Shown: piece after piece, positions 1 to 5,824 of the stretch | Layout of the letters: each line of letters opens with the position of its first letter | How positions within the stretch are numbered: position 1 is the first letter of the stretch | DNA from: JBAWXE01 sp037144255 | GTDB lineage: Bacteria; Bacteroidota; Bacteroidia; Chitinophagales; Chitinophagaceae | Direction: 5' to 3' | NCBI GenBank assembly: GCA_037144255.1 | Contig: JBAWXE010000117.1 | Span: 1-7,071, forward strand | Length of the DNA: 7,071 nucleotides | The notes under the pieces: model-generated | Database searches by the model: none | Seen by the model: only the letters and a program-made list of their open reading frames with translations | What the model was told of the DNA's origin: nothing | Translations under genes and position numbers: made by a program

Positions 1-59
1 TTGGTTAGAGCATCTGACTGTTAATCAGAGGGTCTCAGGTTCAAGTCCTGAAGGGAGCG
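1..59 (+). tRNA. tRNA-Asn(GUU), 3' part (5' end outside the window)
   Basis: The window opens inside the D loop (TTGGTTA, then GAGC of the D stem at 8-11). The anticodon stem TCTGA (13-17) pairs with TCAGA (25-29) around the loop CTGTTAA, giving anticodon GTT at 20-22, which reads Asn codons. A five-base variable loop follows. The T stem TCAGG (35-39) pairs with CCTGA (47-51) around TTCAAGT. The 3' acceptor strand is AGGGAGC (52-58) with discriminator G59. The next bases are CAA, so CCA is not encoded and would be added after transcription, as is usual in Bacteroidota. The acceptor 5' strand and part of the D arm lie outside the window. tRNA 3' ends are classic integration targets, and the genes to the right look like mobile-element genes. 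Confidence 0.95.
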
Positions 60-75
60 CAACTACAAATTGAAC

Positions 76-115
76 GGCCTTGTAAATCAATGATTTACGG
101 GGCCATTTTCTTTTT
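76..115 (+). terminator. Intrinsic terminator behind tRNA-Asn
   Basis: GGCCTTGTAAATC (76-88) pairs with GATTTACGGGGCC (92-104) around the loop AAT. This is a 13-bp stem whose two non-Watson-Crick positions (TT opposite GG) are G-U pairs only when the + strand is transcribed. ATTTTCTTTTT follows directly. Position, orientation of the G-U pairs and the T-rich tail all fit a rho-independent terminator for the tRNA transcript. Confidence 0.85.
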
Positions 116-116
116 G

Positions 117-138
117 GGTACAACATAGGTACAACATA
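117..138. repeat. Perfect tandem 11-bp direct repeat next to the tRNA
   Basis: GGTACAACATA occurs twice back to back (117-127 and 128-138), immediately after the tRNA terminator. An 11-bp spacing is about one helical turn, so both copies would present the same DNA face to a protein. Between a tRNA 3' end and the first gene of an apparent element this is a candidate integrase or excisionase binding site, or part of an attachment site. The other element end is not in the window, so the att role is inference. Confidence 0.5.
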
Positions 139-163
139 CTGCGTTTTCATATTCATATTTGCA

Positions 164-532
164 TTAATGATGTGTATTCAGTTCTCTATAATGTATTAGT
201 TCAAACAGCTTGTTTATTATAGTTGTATCTCTGTCAAAAAACGGAAGTACATCTATTTCTATTCTATCCCCTATGTACAAATTAGCAATTCTACGAGCAT
301 TATTATAGTCTCCGACCAAATAGTATGCTAAACCTAAGCAAAATGCTATCTCGTCTGTTGTTTGTAATTCTAGTGCCTGTGTATAGTATTCAATAGCCTC
401 CTTGTACTGCTGTTGGTGAAAATGCTCATGACCTTTTTTGCATAGCCCCCTTGACATTTTTGTACTCCAACCGATTTGAGGTTGAACAGATACCTTGCCA
501 ATAAGTTCTCGTTCAATTTCTATAATGTCCAT
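164..532 (-). CDS. Small TPR-repeat protein
   Basis: This is a 122-residue protein starting at ATG (530-532) and ending at TAA (164-166). Residues about 31-58 have the helix-turn-helix spacing of a tetratricopeptide repeat (short motif QYKEAIEYYTQALEL). Residues about 61-88 look like a second repeat (AFCLGLAYYLVGDYNNA). The N-terminal 25 residues and the C-terminal acidic/aromatic stretch match nothing I recognise. No signal peptide or membrane segment is evident, so a cytoplasmic protein-binding role is likely; the partner cannot be read from the sequence. It is the last gene before the tRNA, transcribed toward it, and separated from the next gene by about 165 bp. No Shine-Dalgarno sequence is visible. 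The TPR assignment is fairly sure; the biological function is unknown. Confidence 0.75.
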   Translation of the reverse strand: MDIIEIERELIGKVSVQPQIGWSTKMSRGLCKKGHEHFHQQQYKEAIEYYTQALELQTTDEIAFCLGLAYYLVGDYNNARRIANLYIGDRIEIDVLPFFDRDTTIINKLFELIHYRELNTHH

Positions 533-591
533 ATCTCTAATTTAAGAAATTTTATTAATAGTTATTGTTGATGTTTTGTACTCTATCTGAT

Positions 592-616
592 AGTGGGCAC
601 AACTCCCACTTGTGCC
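592..616. other. Two mutually exclusive hairpins in the 533-697 spacer
   Basis: AGTGGG (592-597) can pair with CCCACT (605-610). Alternatively GGCACAA (596-602) can pair with TTGTGCC (610-616). The two stems share bases 596-597, 605-609 and 610 and cannot form together. The spacer separates the J-domain gene from the TPR gene, both on the minus strand, so the structure would lie in the leader of the TPR transcript or the tail of the J-domain transcript. No U-tract follows on either strand, so it is not a standard terminator. An operator palindrome is an alternative. Confidence 0.35.
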
Positions 617-697
617 ATTCCAGCCTATCTGCTGTATTAGGTTTTTATTAGAATAAAGTTACTGACGATTAAAAAGTTGGGGACTGGCAGCATGTTT

Positions 698-1171
698 TTA
701 TTCAATGGCGTTGTTATTATGGCTAGAACGCACTTTTTCACTCCCATATTTAGATCTTATCTCCTCAAGGCTCTTTTTGCCTCCTTTGGTCTTAAACTCC
801 TCTGCTCTGTAATACCAAGCTAGTTTTTTAGAGGCGAAGAATAGCCCAGCTTCCTTTAGCTGTTTTTTTACTGGATAAGTATTGCCAGTAACCCATATCC
901 AGTTACCTACTAATTCTATAGTAACGCCTGCAAGATTAATAATGCTCTCCAGTACCTTTCGATATTCTTCTGAAAGCCTAATCTGCTCGCTAGTGTCCTC
1001 TGTGGATAGGTTTTCTCCCTTTAGGATTTTAGCACAGGCAAAAGCAAATTCTGCATTTATAGCCTGCATTGTTTCTGTATCACCTCCACAATCAGGATGA
1101 TACTGTTTAGCCAGTTGTTTGTACATGGCTTTTACTTCATCAATGGTCTGACAATCTTTAAAATACATCAT
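698..1171 (-). CDS. J-domain protein with intact HPD motif
   Basis: A 157-residue protein. Residues 5-50 form a short J domain: helix II (EVKAMYKQLAKQY), the HPD tripeptide at 25-27 followed by CGGD, then helix III (QAINAEFAFA). HPD stimulates the ATPase of DnaK/Hsp70, so this is probably a DnaK co-chaperone. The G/F-rich and zinc-finger parts of true DnaJ are absent. Residues about 90-121 carry a small domain (NWIWVTGNTYPVKKQLKEAG, then an AWYYR motif). That domain is typical of the short J proteins found in phages, plasmids and other mobile DNA, and its role is not established. Two Met codons in tandem (1169-1171, 1166-1168) could both serve as start. The gene is divergent from the proposed plus-strand RNA. 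Element J proteins often recruit host DnaK for replication or assembly steps; that role here is inference. Confidence 0.85.
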   Translation of the reverse strand: MMYFKDCQTIDEVKAMYKQLAKQYHPDCGGDTETMQAINAEFAFACAKILKGENLSTEDTSEQIRLSEEYRKVLESIINLAGVTIELVGNWIWVTGNTYPVKKQLKEAGLFFASKKLAWYYRAEEFKTKGGKKSLEEIRSKYGSEKVRSSHNNNAIE

Positions 1172-1242
1172 TATGTTGGTTGATTTAATGACTGATTGTT
1201 GAAATGCTATTCTCGCTCAACAGCCCCCAAGTGCGGTATGCA

Positions 1243-1267
1243 AGGGCGGTTGGCTACGTACTGCCCT
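1243..1267 (+). other. Hairpin near the 5' side of the candidate RNA
   Basis: AGGGCGGT (1243-1250) pairs with ACTGCCCT (1260-1267) around a 9-nt loop. The G1248-T1262 pair is a G-U wobble on the + strand and a C-A mismatch on the - strand, so this hairpin supports + strand transcription. GGGC at 1244-1247 could instead pair with GCCC inside 1223-1228, so alternative folds exist. Confidence 0.5.
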
Positions 1268-1354
1268 ATTTAAGAAGATATGCTACTAAATGACTGTTCT
1301 AATGCTAAATATGGCTATGTAGTTGGTGTGGGTAGGTTGTGCGGTTGCAGCCAT

Positions 1355-1457
1355 GCCAACCATGTTACTGTAACGAGAATGCCTTAGCATGTAGTTACAG
1401 TAAACATCTGTGATACCATACTGCCGTAGGCTATAAATTAGCTAAGACATGGTTGGC
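1355..1457 (+). other. Stacked long helices, core of the candidate RNA
   Basis: GCCAACCATGT (1355-1365) pairs with ACATGGTTGGC (1447-1457), an 11-bp perfect stem. The next base begins a second stem, TACTGTAAC preceded by T (1366-1374), with GTTACAGTA (1394-1402). Its loop contains ATGC (1379-1382) and GCAT (1387-1390) around CTTA, separated from the second stem by GAGA and GTA. Between the second stem and the closing strand, CCATACT (1416-1422) is complementary to AGTATGG (1475-1481) outside the stem, a possible pseudoknot. Two perfect stems of this length directly abutting are unlikely by chance in 103 bp. Confidence 0.65.
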
Positions 1458-1566
1458 TAATGCAGGGGGCTTCGAGTATGGAGTAACGTAAGGGACTAAA
1501 GGCTAACTGAATGAAGTAGCGAAGAAGTGGAATGTAATGGAGGGAATGAACTTATAGCCATTTTAA

Positions 1567-1618
1567 GGCTTTAATGATGTGATAAACTGGCTTTGTGAAT
1601 AGCTTCACATCATAAGCC
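1567..1618 (+). other. Bulged 14-bp hairpin in the candidate RNA
   Basis: GGCTT (1567-1571), a two-base bulge TA, then ATGATGTGA (1574-1582) pair with TCACATCAT (1605-1613) followed directly by AAGCC (1614-1618). The 22-nt apical loop contains TGTGAA (1594-1599), which could pair with TTCACA (1604-1609) in a competing short hairpin. No T-tract follows at 1619, so this is not an ordinary terminator. Confidence 0.6.
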
Positions 1619-1947
1619 GTTAATAGTATAGCCTGTGAATGACTAAAATGCAATGTAACTGATGAGTGAATGAATGAAGTAGGCATTTAGGACACTGGAG
1701 TTACTACGAATGTAGGAAGGGTGAGCTGCAAATAATCATGACAAATGTACCTGTAAGGCATTGTATCTCTTACCTGCCAAAATAGTAAATAGATTAGGGT
1801 AAGTGTTACAATGATTTGGCGTGTATTATTGCTGAACACTTCTGGAATGAGACCTATTTTCCTTGTTGAGAGTTAGCACTATGATCTATCAAGGTACTGA
1901 AGCTGGTGGATTGTGATTTGATGCTGTAAAGGTTTATTGCTGTAGCT

Positions 1948-1965
1948 ACATCAGGGAACTGATGT
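1948..1965 (+). other. Hairpin with GNRA-type (GGAA) tetraloop
   Basis: ACATCAG (1948-1954) and CTGATGT (1959-1965) form a perfect 7-bp stem closed by GGAA. GGAA belongs to the GNRA tetraloop family, which stabilises RNA hairpins and docks into helix receptors. On the opposite strand the loop would be UUCC, which has no such property. This is independent support for a plus-strand RNA. Confidence 0.6.
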
Positions 1966-2199
1966 CTGGTTGCTCTATACTGTGATAGTAGTACCGGTGC
2001 TGTTAATACTCCTTGTAGTATGCCTGTTTACTCCCTTTGCATACCTATCACTGAAAACTAAACCACTTTTGTTATAACTCTGCCCAAATACTACCCTGGA
2101 TAGTGTGTAAAAAGTTCTTTTTTAACCATAGTAGCAGGGAGGTTTAGTAGCACATCCTTTTTAAAGCGGGGAGTGTTATAGGGTGTACCCATGCATGTA

Positions 2200-2715
2200 T
2201 CACACATAGCCAAATTTAGCCCATAATAGCCTCTTTATTGCCTTCTGTTTGCTAGTGTGCTGTATTCTCTTGTATAGGAAAATGGTGTAGCCAATAATGC
2301 CTAAAAATGGCAGTATAAAGACACTACTTGTTAAGTCTGTAAATGATATCAAACACTTAAAAATCAAGTATGGGTAAACTAAAAGATAGGGTATGTTAGG
2401 GATAACAGAAGCATACCTTTCTCTCCATGTTCTTTTATAAGATTTAAAGTAGTTCTCAGATTCTATAATGACAGTTGGACCTCCCTTATGTTCTATCATT
2501 CCTAAGTATTCGCCAAACACAACATCATAGGCTAATCTTTTAATAGTGTTAGTTAATACTATGTACGCTTCCTCAATGTCATTATGTCTTTGTATTTCTT
2601 CCGGTGTACTATCATCACATAGCTGATTTTGGAGGCTTAATATCTCATAGGCTACCTCTATTTCATCGATGGTAGGTTGATAACTTATTCCTAGTGTTTT
2701 GTAATGGTCTTTCAT
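2200..2715 (-). CDS. J-like membrane protein lacking the HPD motif
   Basis: A 171-residue protein starting at ATG (2713-2715). Residues 2-65 follow the J-domain pattern: KDHYKTLGI at the start, a helix II (EIEVAYEILSL), and a helix III with NDIEEAYIVL, ending KRLAYDV. Where HPD should stand, after YEILS, the sequence reads LQNQLCDD, so the residues that activate Hsp70 ATPase are missing. Residues about 106-125 and 130-148 are hydrophobic and probably form two membrane-spanning helices, followed by a basic tail (KQKAIKR). It may therefore sit in the inner membrane. HPD-less J-like proteins can act as adaptors or antagonists of active J proteins; whether it acts on the HPD-bearing J protein on the far side of the candidate RNA is inference. 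Its 3' end faces the proposed RNA. Confidence 0.75.
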   Translation of the reverse strand: MKDHYKTLGISYQPTIDEIEVAYEILSLQNQLCDDSTPEEIQRHNDIEEAYIVLTNTIKRLAYDVVFGEYLGMIEHKGGPTVIIESENYFKSYKRTWRERYASVIPNIPYLLVYPYLIFKCLISFTDLTSSVFILPFLGIIGYTIFLYKRIQHTSKQKAIKRLLWAKFGYV

Positions 2716-2840
2716 TGCTATGTTTCTATAATAAATGTAGTTAATGCTATAATATAATTTATGTATTGCATTGCAGACATTTAATAAAAATGGTTATTGT
2801 AGGGTAGGGTGTATGATACAGAACAAAAATGATATTTAAA

Positions 2841-4529
2841 CTAATCCTCCCAGAATTGAGTTCCGCTCTTATCAATGTAACCCCAACCGCCATTTAACAT
2901 TACCTTCGCTAATCCATCACTAAAATCACCACCATAATCATATTTACATGCAATAATTTGTGTTCCGCTCTTATCAATATAACCCCATTTGTCATCTAGA
3001 CATACCTTCGCTAATCCGTCTCTAAAATCACCACCATAATCATACATGCAAGGTGTGGTTTCTTTTCCATTCTTATCAATATAACCCCATTTATCATTTC
3101 GTTTTACTGGTCCTAATTTTTTTGAGACCCTAGATCTATAAATTCGTCTGCCGGTCGAATCAATGTAAATCAAATTGCCATTTCGTGTTACCTTAGGTAA
3201 TTCCACATTAAATGCACTAAAAAAATCATAATTAATCGGAAATATTTCTTCTCCATTCTTATCAATGTAACCCAACTTACCATATAGTCTTACCGCAGCG
3301 AATCCATCACTAAATTCACCACCATTATCATAAATACAAGGAGCTATTTCGTTCCCATTTTTATCAATGTAGCCATACTTAAAACTGGAAATGTCACTGT
3401 CTTCCTCATCATAACTATCATAATTGTCATGACAAAGCCTTTCCGTTACCTTTACAATTCCCTCACTAAAAAAACCAACCCTATCATAAATACAAGGTAT
3501 GATTTCTTCCCCATTCTTATCAATGTAACCCCAACCGCCATTTAACTTTACCTTCGCTAATCCTTCACTAAAAGCACAAGCAGAATCATATTTACAAGGG
3601 ATAATTTGCTCCCCATTTTTATCAATGTAACCCCACTTATCATGATACTCGGGGTCATCACCCTCGTAATAACAACACCATTCCTTTAGGCTTACTTTCG
3701 CTAATCCTTCACTAAAATCACAAGCATAATCATATTTACATGCAATAATTTGTGTTCCGCTCTTATCAATATAACCCCATTTGTCATGATACTCGTAGAC
3801 TTGAAGCTCATCATAACGACACCACTTCTTTAGGCTTACTCTCGCTAATCCATCACTAAAATCACAAGCATCTTCATAAATAAACTGAATAACTACATTT
3901 CCATTTTTATCAATAAATCCATACGTACCCTCTAGCTTTACCTTGGCTAATCCTTCTTTAAAGAGATAACAATAATCATAAATAGGCTCTACTACAACTT
4001 TTTTATTCTTATCGCAGAATCCCCATTTATCTCCATTTCTGTAAGGGATAAAATCAGGCAATTCATTACTAAATATTGAAATTTCACCCGCCTCTACTAA
4101 TCTGCGTTTAATACTTTCAAACTCGTTAAGAAATTCAACGCATAACTCTTTATCATTTTCACTCACAGTAATATTTTCATCATTGCTTTGAGCTTTTCTA
4201 CTCCAGTTGTATGACCCATTAATAACAATATTTTCGTCTATTATGCAAAACTTATGGTGCATAATAGCCCTTTTATCATTGGTAGGATGCCAATAAATGT
4301 TCCCTCCCAGTTTTTCAAAAAGTCTATGAAATTCTTTTACGCTTTTATTGATTTGATCATCATTGAGGATAAGCTCTACCTTAAGTCCATTTCTTGCTTT
4401 ACTGCATAGCTCATCAAAAATCACAGTATCAGTTAACCATGCTACAGCAACTTGAATAGAATGCTTAGCATCATGAATTTTGTTGATAACAACACTTTGA
4501 ATATTCTTGAAGTGTGATTGCGTAGCCAT
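2841..4529 (-). CDS. Phospholipase D-type nuclease domain fused to WG repeats
   Basis: A 562-residue protein from ATG at 4527-4529. Residues about 8-145 form a PLD-like domain with one HKD motif, HHKFCIID (H91, K93, D98), followed by INGSYNWS (103-110), as in single-HKD Nuc-type enzymes. Those enzymes dimerise to make one active site and cleave phosphodiester bonds, often in DNA. From about residue 163 to the end are some ten WG repeats of the form KWGYIDKNG...IIPCKYD...FSEGLAKV. One near residue 440 is degenerate (NLIYIDSTGRR) and the last is cut short (GWGYIDKSGTQFWED). WG repeats are thought to build beta-rich binding surfaces; their ligand is unknown. No signal peptide is seen. It lies just after a terminator that closes the replication module, so it probably has its own promoter between 4530 and 4560. 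A defence or competition effector is plausible, but the substrate is not shown. Confidence 0.85.
   Translation of the reverse strand: MATQSHFKNIQSVVINKIHDAKHSIQVAVAWLTDTVIFDELCSKARNGLKVELILNDDQINKSVKEFHRLFEKLGGNIYWHPTNDKRAIMHHKFCIIDENIVINGSYNWSRKAQSNDENITVSENDKELCVEFLNEFESIKRRLVEAGEISIFSNELPDFIPYRNGDKWGFCDKNKKVVVEPIYDYCYLFKEGLAKVKLEGTYGFIDKNGNVVIQFIYEDACDFSDGLARVSLKKWCRYDELQVYEYHDKWGYIDKSGTQIIACKYDYACDFSEGLAKVSLKEWCCYYEGDDPEYHDKWGYIDKNGEQIIPCKYDSACAFSEGLAKVKLNGGWGYIDKNGEEIIPCIYDRVGFFSEGIVKVTERLCHDNYDSYDEEDSDISSFKYGYIDKNGNEIAPCIYDNGGEFSDGFAAVRLYGKLGYIDKNGEEIFPINYDFFSAFNVELPKVTRNGNLIYIDSTGRRIYRSRVSKKLGPVKRNDKWGYIDKNGKETTPCMYDYGGDFRDGLAKVCLDDKWGYIDKSGTQIIACKYDYGGDFSDGLAKVMLNGGWGYIDKSGTQFWED
2933..2995 (-). 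repeat. 63-bp exact repeat, copy A, inside the WG array
   Basis: This stretch is identical base for base to 3725-3787. The offset of 792 bp is exactly 264 codons, so the copies are in frame. Neighbouring WG repeats have drifted at synonymous positions, so perfect identity over 63 bp suggests recent internal duplication or gene conversion. A deletion between the copies would keep the frame and remove seven to eight WG units. Confidence 0.85.
3725..3787 (-). repeat. 63-bp exact repeat, copy B, inside the WG array
   Basis: Second copy of the segment at 2933-2995, encoding the same YIDKSG...IIACKYDY stretch. A shorter exact repeat of 31 bp links 2868-2898 with 3516-3546 in the same gene. Confidence 0.85.
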
Positions 4530-4560
4530 GCTCCCATAAAAATAGCGATTTTAAGAATGT

Positions 4561-4597
4561 AAAAAACAACCCTCGACATTTTATTGTAGAGGGTTGT
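4561..4597 (-). terminator. Intrinsic terminator of the replication module
   Basis: ACAACCCTC (4566-4574) pairs with GAGGGTTGT (4589-4597). Inside, one G/A mismatch is followed by ACA/TGT around a 6-nt loop. Read on the minus strand, the stem is followed directly by a run of six T (the A run at 4561-4566). It lies about 160 bp after the TOPRIM-gene stop and 32 bp before the PLD-WG start, so it separates the two transcription units. Confidence 0.85.
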
Positions 4598-4756
4598 AAT
4601 TGATTGTAAACCTGTCTGTTTTGGCAGCTATCTTATCAGACATGGGCATTTACTGTATTTGTAATGACATTATAACTACTCAAAAGCAAAGGGATAAACA
4701 AATGAATGTTTACCCCCTGCATTGCCTACATAACCTACACTAACTACATTTTGCAA
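4598..4756 (-). other. Untranslated tail of the TOPRIM gene
   Basis: This 159-bp stretch lies between the TOPRIM-gene stop and the terminator and has no credible ORF. TGTCTG (4613-4618) can pair with CAGACA (4637-4642) in a modest stem without a T-tract. Nothing else stands out. Confidence 0.4.
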
Positions 4757-5824
4757 TTATAATATCCCGGATTTACTCACAAACTCATCATACGGGATCC
4801 CATTGCTAATCAATATTGATTCTATTTTTCGGGTTGCCTTTAGCATTACAGACCTATCAACGCCTCCAGCATTGTAGCAGTTTGATGCAGTTTGGAGTAT
4901 TTGGTAGCAATCTTTTATTACTCTTTCTTTCATAATCGTAATTCCCTTTATTCCCATCCACACCTTTTTTATAATGAAGTCGCCAATATCAAATTTCTGA
5001 CCCTTGTCCTCATCTGAGGCATTTCTTTCTAACAAATCCGAAACACCGATATCACAGAATTTAGACAGCCCATTGGCTACCTCCGCCCAACTATCGTATG
5101 CTCCTAGATCAGGGAATAGGAGCACTCTCCTGCCTTTAAGCGGCTTGCAATTTGTAGGTTTCAAATGCCCTATACCCCCTGTAGCCAGCCAAAGGGTGTC
5201 AGGAAAATACAAGCAGCATAATAAGGCGGTCTTCTCACTTTCTACAATGCCTACTGGTTTATATTTATTACGTCCTAACAAATGTTCCCCAAAAAAACAC
5301 TGCTCTAAACTGAACCCATCAATTTTATTATGCACCCAGCTTATGTGGGAATAAGGCTTCTTCACTCTCTTGCCATTTTCAGCATCATAAAGCATAACCT
5401 TACCAGTTCTTATATTCCCATCCTTGTCAATTTGCCAAAACACGGTGGCATCTTTCCACAATTGTGACCCTCCAACGTAATATTTACACAGCACTTCATT
5501 TACACTTTCTAATGGGAATAACGTGTATAGGAACTTTGACAGATTGTTTGTGTCAGCACCCTTGAGACTTGCTATCAGGGTCTCTTTAGGTACATAAGAC
5601 CTTTCTTTTACCTTTTTTATCTTCTTGCTGACTATTTGAACCGCTTTAGCACTTTCAGGCACAAATGTTTTACTGCATGAATGACAGTAACCATATTCAG
5701 TAGCCCCTTCATAGGGCACAAACTTACCATCAGCATTGCTTTTCCCACAAGGACATTCAGTTACCCGTAGCCTATTCTTATCAAGTTTGAATACCATTTT
5801 TGTTTTGGGCGTTGCTCTTATCAT
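4757..5824 (-). CDS. Zinc-ribbon/TOPRIM primase-like protein (DUF6371-like)
   Basis: A 355-residue protein. The N-terminus holds a zinc ribbon with C24-P-C26 and C47-HS-C50. A basic linker with KKIKKVK follows at about 67-73. Residues about 190-245 look like a TOPRIM fold: VGIVESEKTA (191-200) supplies the acidic glutamate, and LLFPDLGAYDSW (235-246) the metal-binding aspartates D239 and D244; FDIGDFI (278-284) may close the fold. This order, zinc finger then TOPRIM, is that of DnaG/CHC2-type primases, and the whole resembles DUF6371 proteins of Bacteroidota mobile DNA. It probably makes primers for element replication together with the helicase encoded just upstream. Its ATG (5822-5824) overlaps the helicase stop as ATGA, implying translational coupling. 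The primase polymerase activity itself is inferred. No DnaB-type helicase domain is attached. Confidence 0.8.
   Translation of the reverse strand: MIRATPKTKMVFKLDKNRLRVTECPCGKSNADGKFVPYEGATEYGYCHSCSKTFVPESAKAVQIVSKKIKKVKERSYVPKETLIASLKGADTNNLSKFLYTLFPLESVNEVLCKYYVGGSQLWKDATVFWQIDKDGNIRTGKVMLYDAENGKRVKKPYSHISWVHNKIDGFSLEQCFFGEHLLGRNKYKPVGIVESEKTALLCCLYFPDTLWLATGGIGHLKPTNCKPLKGRRVLLFPDLGAYDSWAEVANGLSKFCDIGVSDLLERNASDEDKGQKFDIGDFIIKKVWMGIKGITIMKERVIKDCYQILQTASNCYNAGGVDRSVMLKATRKIESILISNGIPYDEFVSKSGIL

Larger units (their letters stand above)
1205..2125 (+). ncRNA. Candidate large structured non-coding RNA (unassigned)
   Basis: The roughly 1,030 bp between the two J-protein genes (1172-2199) hold no credible ORF on either strand but many nested inverted repeats. 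Main helices seen: 1222-1228 with 1465-1471 (AGCCCCC/GGGGGCT); 1243-1250 with 1260-1267; 1355-1365 with 1447-1457 (11 bp); 1366-1374 with 1394-1402 (9 bp); 1379-1382 with 1387-1390; 1567-1571 plus 1574-1582 with 1605-1618 (14 bp, 2-nt bulge); 1801-1807 with 1835-1841; 1948-1954 with 1959-1965 (GGAA tetraloop); 1982-1988 with 2045-2051; 2018-2023 with 2039-2044. G1248-U1262, U1366-G1446 and the GNRA-type loop make sense only on the + strand. Size, density of helices, lack of coding and placement in tRNA-linked mobile DNA recall the GOLLD and ROOL classes, but I see no sequence match that assigns it. No conserved tmRNA, RNase P or group II intron domain V motif was recognised. Both ends are approximate, and no promoter or terminator is clear. 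Confidence 0.55.

Noticed and set aside
882..1100. Plus-strand ORF of 72 codons opposite the J-domain gene
   Set aside because: It lies wholly antisense to a gene with a clear J domain and has no recognisable domain.
2109..2123. AAAAAG...CTTTTTT as terminator of the candidate RNA
   Set aside because: The loop would be only two bases and the stem is almost all A-T; no G+C-rich hairpin precedes it, so the RNA 3' end stays undefined.
2181..2190. GGGTGTACCC palindrome after the membrane J-like gene as its terminator
   Set aside because: The stem is only 3-4 bp with no adjacent T-tract on the minus strand.
1172..2199. tmRNA, RNase P RNA or ORF-less group II intron
   Set aside because: I could not find the conserved tmRNA tRNA-like end, RNase P core motifs, or a domain V hairpin with AGC stem and two-base bulge. 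A GTGTG near 1327 alone is too little for an intron 5' end. A covariance-model search would settle this.
2841..4020. CRISPR-like or other regularly spaced DNA repeat array
   Set aside because: The periodic similarity is in frame with the WG protein repeats, with variable spacing and drifted copies; it is coding repetition, not a CRISPR array.
5004..5354. Plus-strand ORF of 116 codons opposite the TOPRIM gene
   Set aside because: Antisense shadow of the conserved TOPRIM region; its Ser/Pro-rich product has no domain signature.
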